A stretch of 10,236 nucleotides of DNA, taken from assembly GCA_964628215.1 (NCBI GenBank), contig CAZVNF010000138.1, forward strand, positions 1 to 10,236, given 5' to 3'. Under the pieces are notes generated by a model. The model was not told the origin of the DNA. It did not search any database and was given only the letters and a program-made list of their open reading frames with translations. Origin of the DNA: CAIVAT01 sp964628215. GTDB taxonomy: Bacteria; Bacteroidota; Bacteroidia; Bacteroidales; FEN-979. This document shows positions 1 to 6,900 of this stretch, piece after piece. A program made the translations under genes and the position numbers. Numbering within the stretch: the stretch's first letter is position 1; each line of letters starts with the position of its first letter.

Positions 1-1120
1 GCTGGCCGATCGTGCCAAGTGCATTGGTGATGTTGCTGATGTTTTTTTTAAGGGTAGAGTCACTGATGTAATGGGTGCCATTGCAAAAAAGATCTCCCCA
101 GGTATGAACCTTTCCGTTTACGTCAAGTTTGTAATCCTGATGTGCGGTAATGTCTCCGATTCCAACATTTCTCCTATCCAGGTTTCCATCCATCCTCATA
201 ATATCATAACCATTAATATCATCGCTTGCTATATCCCGAAAAATTAATTGACCTACAGGTTGAGAATTCCCGGTTCCCGAAGTGTGGATGATAAAGTTTC
301 TTCCGCCCACTCCTGTTGCTTCTAATATGATACTGGAACCTGTATGACTTACACCTCCAGGTGTTAATTTCAGCCCGTCATTGTTCCCGATACTGGAAAT
401 GTGCACCTTCCTCAAAGGGGAACTTGTTCCAATTCCAACATTTCCGAATGTGTATATATTTTGGCCCATGGTAGGAGGAGGCAGGTTTGTGGAAATGTCA
501 TGCCAGTCGGCATCAACCGCTCCCGGGGGTGCTGAAAACTCACCTGTTGCATTTAGAAACAGATTTGAACTGGTGGTAAAAAGAATGGACGATAAATCTC
601 CTGATGAAGTGGCGTAAACCAATTTAGAGCCCGCAGGTGGCGGCGTAGGCGGGATAATTGTTGAATAAGGTAAATTTTGAACTCTGACCATGCCGTTAAC
701 ATCCAATTTTTGAGTCGGAGTGTTTGTCCCGATTCCTAGTTCACCTGTGCTTTTGAGATAAAGCGCTGTTGGGGCAGATGACAGGGCACGCTGTTCAAAA
801 ATCAGGACATCAGAAGTTTTTTTTTCATCCCGGATCCGGAACTGACCGCCCGAGGCTGTTTTGAACCTCCAGTCGGAAGGAGCAGGCGTATTATTGTCAG
901 CCATTATGAATTGACACCCAAATAACGGGCTTTGATTTTCAAGTTTAATGGAGGGTGTCCCTGTAATGCTAACGATGTGGATATGATGGAGAGGCGTAAA
1001 AGTTCCGATGCCAACATTGCCATTTGTCATCATGTAGAGGTTTCCGGGACCCGCCGACCACTGTGCGTTTGCCATTGTGTTGAGAAGTACGGTCACACCT
1101 ATTACCAGGATCTTTTTCAT
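1..1120 (-). CDS. Secreted tail-fibre-like protein with start of an S74 chaperone domain (3' end outside window)
   Basis: The reading frame is open from the ATG at 1118-1120 to the left edge (373 codons visible, no stop). Residues 1-20 (MKKILVIGVTVLLNTMANAQ) form a Sec signal peptide. The motif [NE][VL]GIG[TD] occurs at about residues 35, 127, 227 and 318, usually followed by xxPxxKLxVNG-like strands. This is typical of Bacteroidota 'tail fiber domain-containing' proteins and resembles trimeric beta-fibre stalks. At residues 352-360 the sequence ISDSTLKKN matches the start of Peptidase_S74, the intramolecular chaperone of phage endosialidase tailspikes. Its Ser-Lys self-cleavage pair would be Ser353 and Lys358; the rest of that domain lies beyond the window. 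By inference it is a surface or secreted fibre that trimerises and may shed its chaperone. No phage genes adjoin it, so I read it as a host surface protein. It starts 28 bp after the preceding gene and could be co-transcribed with it. No Shine-Dalgarno is visible; the leader is AT-rich. Confidence 0.85.
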   Translation of the reverse strand, partial: MKKILVIGVTVLLNTMANAQWSAGPGNLYMMTNGNVGIGTFTPLHHIHIVSITGTPSIKLENQSPLFGCQFIMADNNTPAPSDWRFKTASGGQFRIRDEKKTSDVLIFEQRALSSAPTALYLKSTGELGIGTNTPTQKLDVNGMVRVQNLPYSTIIPPTPPPAGSKLVYATSSGDLSSILFTTSSNLFLNATGEFSAPPGAVDADWHDISTNLPPPTMGQNIYTFGNVGIGTSSPLRKVHISSIGNNDGLKLTPGGVSHTGSSIILEATGVGGRNFIIHTSGTGNSQPVGQLIFRDIASDDINGYDIMRMDGNLDRRNVGIGDITAHQDYKLDVNGKVHTWGDLFCNGTHYISDSTLKKNISNITNALGTIGQ

Positions 1121-1148
1121 AATTGATTATATTGAAATGCATTTTGAA
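1121..1148 (-). other. Short intergenic gap between the membrane-protein gene and the S74 gene
   Basis: This is 28 bp of AT-rich sequence. I see no hairpin or T-run terminator and no Shine-Dalgarno for the downstream ATG. The absence of a terminator is compatible with read-through from the exosortase cassette into the S74-protein gene, but does not prove it. Confidence 0.5.
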
Positions 1149-1760
1149 TTAGCTGGTTATCTGCTGTTTCTTTGTGAGTGATTTGAAATCATCCATCCTG
1201 AAGGTGACCAATAACCAGATTACTGCCACAAAATAGAGCACGGTGCCGGCTGAAACGGCGATAAAGTTATTGGCGAAGGTTAACAGTTTTTTGCCTGTAA
1301 CTGTAAAATTTGTCAGGTGCAGCCACGATTTTTCTTCACAATACCAGAGCAAGGCGATCCATTGTTTGAACATAATCAGCAGCGTTATAAGAATCAGTCC
1401 GAAAGAAAGTGCTGTCAACTTTCGTTTCCAGGGTACAGGAGAGGCCAGCACAAGTGAGATCAGTAAAATTGTCGGAAGATACCCTGTATACCGGGTATTG
1501 ACGTCGACAGATGCTGCCGGGGCAGTTCCATCGGGGCGGGTCATGGTATAATTGCCGATATATACGCGTGTCATGTCCGGTCGCTTCCACTCGCTCAGTT
1601 TTACAAATCCGGTTTTTTCAAATTTATCGAAAAACATCCCTGCCACTTTCCGGTAAAAACTTCCGTACGCTTTATCGAACAATGAAATTGGAGCAGCAAG
1701 CAAGCAATATATAATCAACGCTTTGAGAAGAAAAACAAACAAAGTTTTACCTCGAATCAT
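1149..1760 (-). CDS. Four-helix membrane protein, probable exosortase-H-associated protein
   Basis: The product is 203 residues long. Hydrophobic helices lie at about residues 5-25, 94-108, 117-137 and 170-188. A polar segment of about 65 residues between helices 1 and 2 (FYRKVAGMFFDKFEKTGFVKLSEW...) is probably periplasmic. I recognise no catalytic motif. The frame is open for another 93 codons upstream, but that stretch lies inside the exosortase gene in another frame and reads like a shadow. The ATG at 1758-1760 is chosen because AGGAGG sits 6 nt before it. The gene overlaps the exosortase gene by 14 bp, so the two are very likely translationally coupled. Exosortase systems often carry a small membrane partner next to the enzyme, and I recall an NCBI family name 'exosortase H-associated membrane protein'. 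Assignment to that family is by position and topology, not by a recognised signature. A role in substrate presentation or complex stability is inference. Confidence 0.75.
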   Translation of the reverse strand: MIRGKTLFVFLLKALIIYCLLAAPISLFDKAYGSFYRKVAGMFFDKFEKTGFVKLSEWKRPDMTRVYIGNYTMTRPDGTAPAASVDVNTRYTGYLPTILLISLVLASPVPWKRKLTALSFGLILITLLIMFKQWIALLWYCEEKSWLHLTNFTVTGKKLLTFANNFIAVSAGTVLYFVAVIWLLVTFRMDDFKSLTKKQQITS

Positions 1761-2328
1761 GTGATGCCTCCTTTTCCGTCCATTTGATCCAGATAAACAG
1801 CAAACCGATCGCAAAAATGACGAAGAGTACCTGCCAAAATTCCACATGCATGAACTCAAATGCTTTTGGAAAGTAGATCCCTGTAAGAAAGAGAGATACC
1901 ACCCTGCTGATGTTGAGAACAAACAGAACGAGGATGGAAGCCAGAAAGCCGATAAGTTTATCATTCCACTTTGAAGGATATGCAAGCATGGCTGAAGCAA
2001 ATAGCGCCATAGCTTCGACAGCATCGCAGCCCCTGGCAATGTTCACGGAAAATACGGAGGAAGAAATGCACTCGCGATTTGCAACGGTACCCATCCCAAA
2101 GAGGTTCAGAATGAAACTTGAAAGTGTTGCATTCACTGAAAAAAAACGGGGTTGCAGGATGGTTTGACAAAAATGAGAGAACCAGAAGGCATAAAAAAGG
2201 ACCATCAGTACGACAAAAACCAACGAGAAAAACAGAATCGGACGTTTCTGGCTCCAACCGGCACGAAAAAGTTTATGATATGAGACAGGTTTCTTGTTCT
2301 TTACTTTTTTTTGAGGTCGATAGCTCAT
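1747..2328 (-). CDS. xrtH: Exosortase, probably exosortase H (XrtH)
   Basis: The product is 193 residues from the ATG at 2326-2328. Exosortases are integral membrane cysteine enzymes that recognise a short C-terminal signal (PEP-CTERM or a variant) on exported proteins, cut it and are thought to transfer the protein onward. The family residues are present: Cys101 in ARGCDAVEA, Arg142 in NISR and His161 in EFMHVEFWQ. Membrane helices lie at about residues 31-50, 102-118, 125-151 and 163-182. The size is that of the minimal exosortase core, without the long C-terminal domain of XrtA-type enzymes. The H subtype is inferred mainly from the neighbouring gene, 4 bp upstream, which carries an IPTM-S-Q-W-G-L signal; IPTLxxWG is the known XrtH signal. 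An upstream in-frame ATG at 2349 would add 7 residues and overlap the substrate gene, but only the 2328 start has a well-placed AGGAAG. XrtF or XrtN, the other Bacteroidota exosortase types, are alternatives. Confidence 0.88.
   Translation of the reverse strand: MSYRPQKKVKNKKPVSYHKLFRAGWSQKRPILFFSLVFVVLMVLFYAFWFSHFCQTILQPRFFSVNATLSSFILNLFGMGTVANRECISSSVFSVNIARGCDAVEAMALFASAMLAYPSKWNDKLIGFLASILVLFVLNISRVVSLFLTGIYFPKAFEFMHVEFWQVLFVIFAIGLLFIWIKWTEKEASHDSR
1767..1772 (-). promoter_or_regulatory. Shine-Dalgarno AGGAGG for the membrane-protein gene
   Basis: On the minus strand AGGAGG lies inside the 3' end of the exosortase gene, 6 nt before the ATG at 1760. It decides the start of the 203-residue protein against the longer open frame. 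Full Shine-Dalgarno matches are uncommon in Bacteroidota, so it stands out. Confidence 0.7.
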
Positions 2329-2332
2329 AGGT

Positions 2333-2590
2333 CTACTTCCTGTTGGCAAGCATCAACACATGTATTATGTATGCCACAATGCCTGTACTGACAAGTGTCC
2401 CGAATATATCGGCGTTGGTCAGGGATCCGAAATACCATAAAGATAAGGCGAGACCAGTTATTGCGACGAGTAATGCCATGCCAAGAACCCTGAAGAACAA
2501 GGTCCGGTCAAATAAGGGCAGGTTTGCACTTGCACTGTTCGCACCTGCCGTCGCCAACCGCACCTGCCTCTGCAACAGGAATACGATGCA
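2333..2590 (-). other. Post-signal extension with two further membrane helices
   Basis: After the sorting helix and its basic end, the frame continues through a polar linker (VRLATAGANSASANLPLFDR) into two hydrophobic segments (FFRVLGMALLVAITGLALSLWYF and IFGTLVSTGIVAYIIHVLMLA) and ends ANRK. Known PEP-CTERM and IPTL-CTERM proteins generally stop a few residues after the basic cluster. The frame is intact and the stop has a normal distance to the next gene, so this does not look like a sequencing error. The extension would keep the uncut precursor anchored by three helices; that consequence is inference. Confidence 0.75.
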
Positions 2591-3586
2591 TACGGAAAGA
2601 AGCAGCAATGCCAGGATGATTAACCCCCATTGCGACATGGTGGGGATGATTAAGGGGGGGGCAATATCATCGACGAAATCGCCATAACCACCATCTGAAA
2701 TCAAGGTAACTGCAATGTTGTCAGCGTTGGCATTCTGAATTGTTGACAAAGGAACTTGTCTGGGATTATTCGTAGATAAGGGAAGCAAAATATCGTTTTG
2801 AATATCAAGTGAAATGCCATTATTCAAAAGATTACCGGTGGTTTTTACTTTCATTGCAGGCCTGATTATTGGATAGCCTGATGAATCGGCTATGGTGTCG
2901 GATGTGTTCTGCACTAAAAAATCGGTTTGATTAAAAACCCCCGTTATAATCAACTGCCTGTGTTCAATGCGCACACTTGCTTCCCAAAGGGTTTTTTGTG
3001 CTGTTATCGTGCTGTCCTCAATTGGGGTTCCGGTTTCAGGATTTGCAAGGGTAGAATCAGGTGCCCAGATTATTATTCGGAAAAGCGAGCCGAAATTGCT
3101 GTTTGCAGATACAGATAATATTGCGTTGATATTTTGAATAATTACATTTCCTTTTGCAGAATTATTCAGATAGTCAATGCTGACATTAGTGTTGATCAAG
3201 TCTCCTTTTGAAAATCCGACAGTATCGACGTGATGCGTATTAACGAAGTACGTTCCGGCCGCAAACAGTGAGCCATTGGAGTAGTGATGTGCATAAGAAT
3301 TGCTGGAGGATGCATAAGCCTCTGCATGGGCATTTTGGTAGGGATTAGTATAAATAGTATAAACACGAGGTCCTGCGGAGTTACACCCTTTGTCATAATC
3401 ACTGCCTCCACGAATCTGCTGCCCAAGAATATTATATTCTACGGCTTTTGCATATATTTTATATTTGTACCACCAACCTTTGCAATTTTTTTTCACTGTA
3501 TACCAGGAGTCGGCATAAATTGGCATGCTGACTAAATTTAAAATGAGTATTGTGATGAAAATATTTGCGAATAATTTTGTTTTCAT
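2333..3586 (-). CDS. Secreted protein of unknown function with internal IPTM-type exosortase sorting signal
   Basis: The product is 417 residues from the ATG at 3584-3586. This start is preferred over the ATG at 3595 because AGGAG at 3596-3600 is 9 nt away from it but directly abuts the other. Residues 1-25 are a Sec signal peptide ending near PIYA-DS. The exported region (about 26-305) matches no family I recognise. It contains a Cys/Trp/Tyr-rich start (KKNCKGWWYKYK), a His/Ser/Tyr-rich stretch near residues 84-106 and later beta-like segments. Residues 314-322 are IPTMSQWGL, followed by a hydrophobic helix (322-338) and RQVR. This is the tripartite IPTL-CTERM layout recognised by exosortase H: motif, helix, basic residues. 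Unusually the protein does not end there but continues about 80 residues past the basic cluster, with helices at about 364-386 and 394-414. It lies 4 bp before the exosortase gene and is the obvious substrate. What it does on the surface is unknown. Confidence 0.85.
   Translation of the reverse strand: MKTKLFANIFITILILNLVSMPIYADSWYTVKKNCKGWWYKYKIYAKAVEYNILGQQIRGGSDYDKGCNSAGPRVYTIYTNPYQNAHAEAYASSSNSYAHHYSNGSLFAAGTYFVNTHHVDTVGFSKGDLINTNVSIDYLNNSAKGNVIIQNINAILSVSANSNFGSLFRIIIWAPDSTLANPETGTPIEDSTITAQKTLWEASVRIEHRQLIITGVFNQTDFLVQNTSDTIADSSGYPIIRPAMKVKTTGNLLNNGISLDIQNDILLPLSTNNPRQVPLSTIQNANADNIAVTLISDGGYGDFVDDIAPPLIIPTMSQWGLIILALLLLSVCIVFLLQRQVRLATAGANSASANLPLFDRTLFFRVLGMALLVAITGLALSLWYFGSLTNADIFGTLVSTGIVAYIIHVLMLANRK
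2336..2341 (-). promoter_or_regulatory. Shine-Dalgarno-like AGGAAG for the exosortase gene
   Basis: AGGAAG lies over the last sense codons of the substrate gene, 7 nt before the ATG at 2328. The alternative ATG at 2349 has no such site. The stop TAG at 2333-2335 lies between the site and the start, a layout that favours termination-reinitiation coupling. Confidence 0.55.
2621..2647 (-). other. IPTMSQWGL exosortase-H sorting motif
   Basis: The codons ATC CCC ACC ATG TCG CAA TGG GGG TTA encode IPTMSQWGL, matching the IPTLxxWG consensus with Met for Leu. A helix (IILALLLLSVCIVFLL) and Q-R-Q-V-R follow directly. The motif identifies the protein as an exosortase substrate and is the strongest evidence for the XrtH subtype of its neighbour. 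Confidence 0.9.
2654..2661 (-). repeat. C8 homopolymer just before the sorting motif
   Basis: Eight consecutive C on the coding strand (GCC CCC CCC) lie 6 nt before the IPTM codons. Slippage here would put the sorting signal and all following helices out of frame. It is also a site where a sequencing or assembly error would matter. Confidence 0.6.
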
Positions 3587-3703
3587 AATGTTCATCTCCT
3601 GTATTAAGTGTACACTGAATAATATGAATTTTATCCGAAAACAAATTTGATATCGTTTATGCCAATTTTAAGGCCTGGTTAAAAAAGTGCTTGAAAAATG
3701 CAA
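3587..3703 (-). other. AT-rich intergenic region upstream of the exosortase cassette
   Basis: This is the only gap over 30 bp in the window (117 bp) and the natural place for a promoter of the substrate-exosortase-partner cassette. On the minus strand CAAATTTG at 3642-3649 differs by one base from the Bacteroidota -7 element TAnnTTTG, but no TTG/TTTG lies at the expected spacing upstream, so I do not call a promoter. A 6-bp AT inverted repeat (3666-3671 with 3679-3684) is too weak for a terminator. A 9-bp direct repeat AGTGCTTGA on the plus strand (3686-3694, 3706-3714) spans the stop codon of the giant gene. Whether the cassette is transcribed separately from the giant gene cannot be decided from sequence. 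Confidence 0.4.
3596..3600 (-). promoter_or_regulatory. Shine-Dalgarno AGGAG for the sorting-signal protein
   Basis: AGGAG ends directly against the ATG at 3595 but is 9 nt from the ATG at 3586. This makes 3586 the more likely start and removes three residues (MNI) from the longer prediction. Confidence 0.65.
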
Positions 3704-3946
3704 TCAGTGCTTGATGATCTTCCCTGTTCCGGCATGTTTTCCAGATACTACTCGGATGAAATAGACCCCCACCGGCTTTTCTGCCAGTGAAAAATCATAC
3801 TTTCTCTTCCCGTTCAGCACGGCGGAGAACACCCGGTCGCCAAATATCCCATATATCTCAACCTTAAGTTCTGCTGTTTCATCGAGGCCCCTGAGTTCCA
3901 GTGAAAAACCACCGGCTGTAGGATTTGGGTAAAGCGAGAAGAATGG
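3704..3946 (-). other. T9SS type-A C-terminal sorting domain
   Basis: The last 80 residues begin FFSLYPNPTAGGFSLEL, continue with VEIYGIFGDRVF and end with GVYFIRVVSGKHAGTGKIIKH. This is the Por_Secre_tail pattern (YPNP start, a 'G' beta-hairpin, GxYxxR, and K[IV][IV]K end). It directs outer-membrane translocation by the T9SS, where the PorU sortase usually removes it and attaches the protein to a surface lipopolysaccharide. Confidence 0.93.
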
Positions 3947-6900
3947 CTGTTCAGGCACAAACCGGAGTTCATCCTGACCTGTAAGCGAGGCCGGGATCGG
4001 TAGCGGCGCACCGCAATATGGACCTCCCGGTGCCAGGTAGCCATGCAAATACCCCCCGGCAAGAACAGTTGTGCCTGAATAATATATAATATTCTGTCCG
4101 GCAATCATGGTGGCACTGCCTCCGGGCTGGATAGTATAATAGGTGCCGTTGCCGGCAACCGTTATGGTTTGAGTTGCATTATAGCATACAACCTGTCCGT
4201 TTGCAACAGTGACATTTGCTAAGGGAAGCTGGGCCGGGACTCCCGGAATGACAGTAATTTTACTCACATCGGTTACAACGCTGCATTCAACTGCCGAAGT
4301 TGAGTTCATCCTGTAATATGTCGTGGAGGTCAATACCCCGGGTTGATACGTCAGGGTGTTTTCACCTGCAACATTGATGAAAGTTATACTGTCGTTTGAA
4401 GTTTGCCAGATGTGCGTATATGGGGAGACTCCCCCGGTTGGTGCGGTTGCAGTGAGTGGCGCAGGCGTTGTGCCATAGGGGATGGTTTGGCTGGCAGAAA
4501 TGGTCCCGGGTGTCATGGGATGTAAAAAACAATCGTTGATAAAGAAACGAACTCCGCCGTCGAACTTGTTACTGTCAATATCATATTGTTCCACATCCAT
4601 ATTGTATTCCGGGCTAAGCGGTAAGGTTGGTATGCTGTCTCGTTTGAAATTAATGGACAGACCATGAATTGCATTGGCGCCTAAAATTAAATTGGAGATA
4701 TATGCGCCGTTGGCAGTTATCCTTAATGAAGAGTCAGACGGGGATTCGACGATGTTTTCTCCCTGCTTTCCTCCTTGCTTCCAAATTTGATAGAGATCGG
4801 GGTTTAACTTCATTTTAACAGTAGCAACGCTAAATATTGAATTTGTGTTTTCATTTTCCGGGACAGTAAACAAGAGTTTTTTAACACTGCTTGAAATGGC
4901 AACATTGCCAATAATAATCCCTCCGTTAAATTTCACCTTATCAACCACGGTGATGTTTTTCCATACAATGTTGTTGTTATATGAGACATTGCGATTTAAC
5001 CAGCTAACTTCGGGATAAGTCATTCCGTAATTTGGCGGGCCTGCTGTGGTAATTCTTGCCAATAAACAAAAAGATCCCAGGGAAAAACTACATCCGCTAT
5101 AGTTATATGGGTTGGGAGGATCCCATTGAAATGTGAGGTATTTTGAAGCCCCTGGCGCTATTGAAGGGATTGGCTGTGTTCCGATGATGTTGCCCATCGG
5201 ATAGGTATTGTTACACCAGGGTGCGCTGTTATCCCAGGGGTATTTCCATCCAAGCCCTGTTGAGGGATTAGCCCAATATAAAGAAACAGTTTCAGTTCCA
5301 TTGTTCAGAGAGGTCTGGCAACCCCTGTTTCTGATTCTGACATGTACAAAATCATGCAGTCCTGATCCGGGAGTATTATATTCGGCGTTTTGATGCGGTT
5401 TGGGAGTTGCAGGCCAAATATCAGCTGTCCAGTTTCTCACCCAGATATCCCCACTGTAATATACAGGGCCACCCAGGAAAGGCTCTGTTCCTGAATCATT
5501 AATCCTGTCCTGTGCCCATAGATCAATTCCACCGGCAATTACAAAAATATTACCCAGGTAAGGGATGAAGTTGTGTGAGGTTACCGTTACATACATTGTT
5601 CCGGCAGTAGCAGGATTAACGGAGAAAGTTGCAACTCCGGAAGCATTTGTATATTGATTTACAAACACCTCAGATCCCTTCCATAAACAGACCAAAGCAT
5701 TGTTGAGATAATTATTGGAGGCGTCTTTAACCGTAACTGTAATTGTCTGGTTGCTGTTGCAAATGCTGGCTGGATGCGTCACCGCCAAATTTGCCGGACT
5801 GTTGGTCCAGAGTTCCATTTCAGGTTCACCCAACAGCAGGTACATTCGCGCTTCGCCAACAGCGTAGAAATCTGACGATCCATATAAGTTTATCATTTTG
5901 GTCCTGGCCCAGTTATTAACGGCCCCCTGATGATAGATGCCATTACCGTAAGTGGCTTTGAAGAGAGATTCATCCAGTGTGTGGTTATGGGTTGTAGGGG
6001 AAGGTCGTGTTGCACCGAAATGAGACACTGCTTTCTTCTTTTTGAGCCATATTTCACCAATGCAATCTGATGGATTGTCAATTTCATTGTTCTGGCAGGC
6101 AATGCTGTATACCCATGGTGTATAATTGCCATTGCTCAGGTTATTCACGTTGGTGGTTGTAAAACTTGCATTGTTGGCATCCCATTGCCACCAGATGGTG
6201 GGGCTGCCATGTCCACGGTAATTGACAATGGTCCTGCCATTGTTAATGGCACTGGTAACCCCGGCGTTGGTGCCGCCTGCCCCGCCATACTGGGTGTCAA
6301 ACGTTGGAACTGGTGCAATGCTGTATGGAAAGGTTCTGATTTTTTCTTTGCATTGGGTATATTTGTATGGATAATCCTGCTTATGAGCCGCTAAAAGAAC
6401 TCTTTTTGCCCAATTGCCTGTCGGCGGGTTTTTTTCATAATTGAGGATCATATTTACCTGGTCATACACTTCAATCGTGCTCTTAACCGAAAGCCTGCCT
6501 AAAAAGATATCAGGGTATATATCGCTGGTACCGCCCATACAGGAATAATAGTAGTCTGAGATCATGCTGTAGCCAAACAGACCCGGATAGCCGGTGTAAA
6601 TTGGTATCTGCGACATTGGATTGGATCCGACGTCGCCGACTAAAAGAACATATACATCGTTTCCGTTGCTGTTATTATAAAAAGTCGAAATAGTATTGTA
6701 AACAAGTTGTGAAGTTAGCGTACCGGCTATGGAGGATGCCTTGGTTACCGTTACAGAGTAACCCTTCCGCTTTTTCCAGTCTGCCAGGGGTAAAATGTTG
6801 TTGTAGTAATTGTCAGCGGTGATAATCAAATAATTAGCCCCAAGCGAAGCGTCAAACGTAAAAAAGGGAATTAATGAGGGTCCATTTATCAGTGAGGTAC

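Noticed and set aside
381..617. Plus-strand open frames such as 381-617, 932-1126 and 9330-9590
   Set aside because: All lie opposite well-supported minus-strand genes, show no coherent domains, and those opposite the repeat array simply mirror its repetitive composition.
1..1120. Prophage tail-fibre gene
   Set aside because: It has a Sec signal peptide, Bacteroidota GIGT-type motifs and no neighbouring phage structural, lysis or integrase genes in the window.
1761..2039. Longer reading frame giving the membrane-protein gene 93 extra N-terminal residues
   Set aside because: That part lies entirely within the exosortase gene in another frame, is low in normal domain features, and the ATG at 1760 has a perfect AGGAGG 6 nt upstream.
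2329..2349. Alternative exosortase start at 2349 (seven more residues)
   Set aside because: It has no Shine-Dalgarno and would overlap the substrate gene, whereas the 2328 start has AGGAAG at 7 nt and a 4-bp gap.
3642..3649. CAAATTTG as a Bacteroidota -7 promoter element
   Set aside because: One mismatch to TAnnTTTG and no TTG/TTTG at the expected distance upstream; the sequence is also its own reverse complement in an AT-rich gap, so chance is likely.
3666..3684. Inverted repeat TTTTAA/TTAAAA after the giant gene as a terminator
   Set aside because: Only six A-T pairs with a 7-nt loop; too weak to support a rho-independent terminator.
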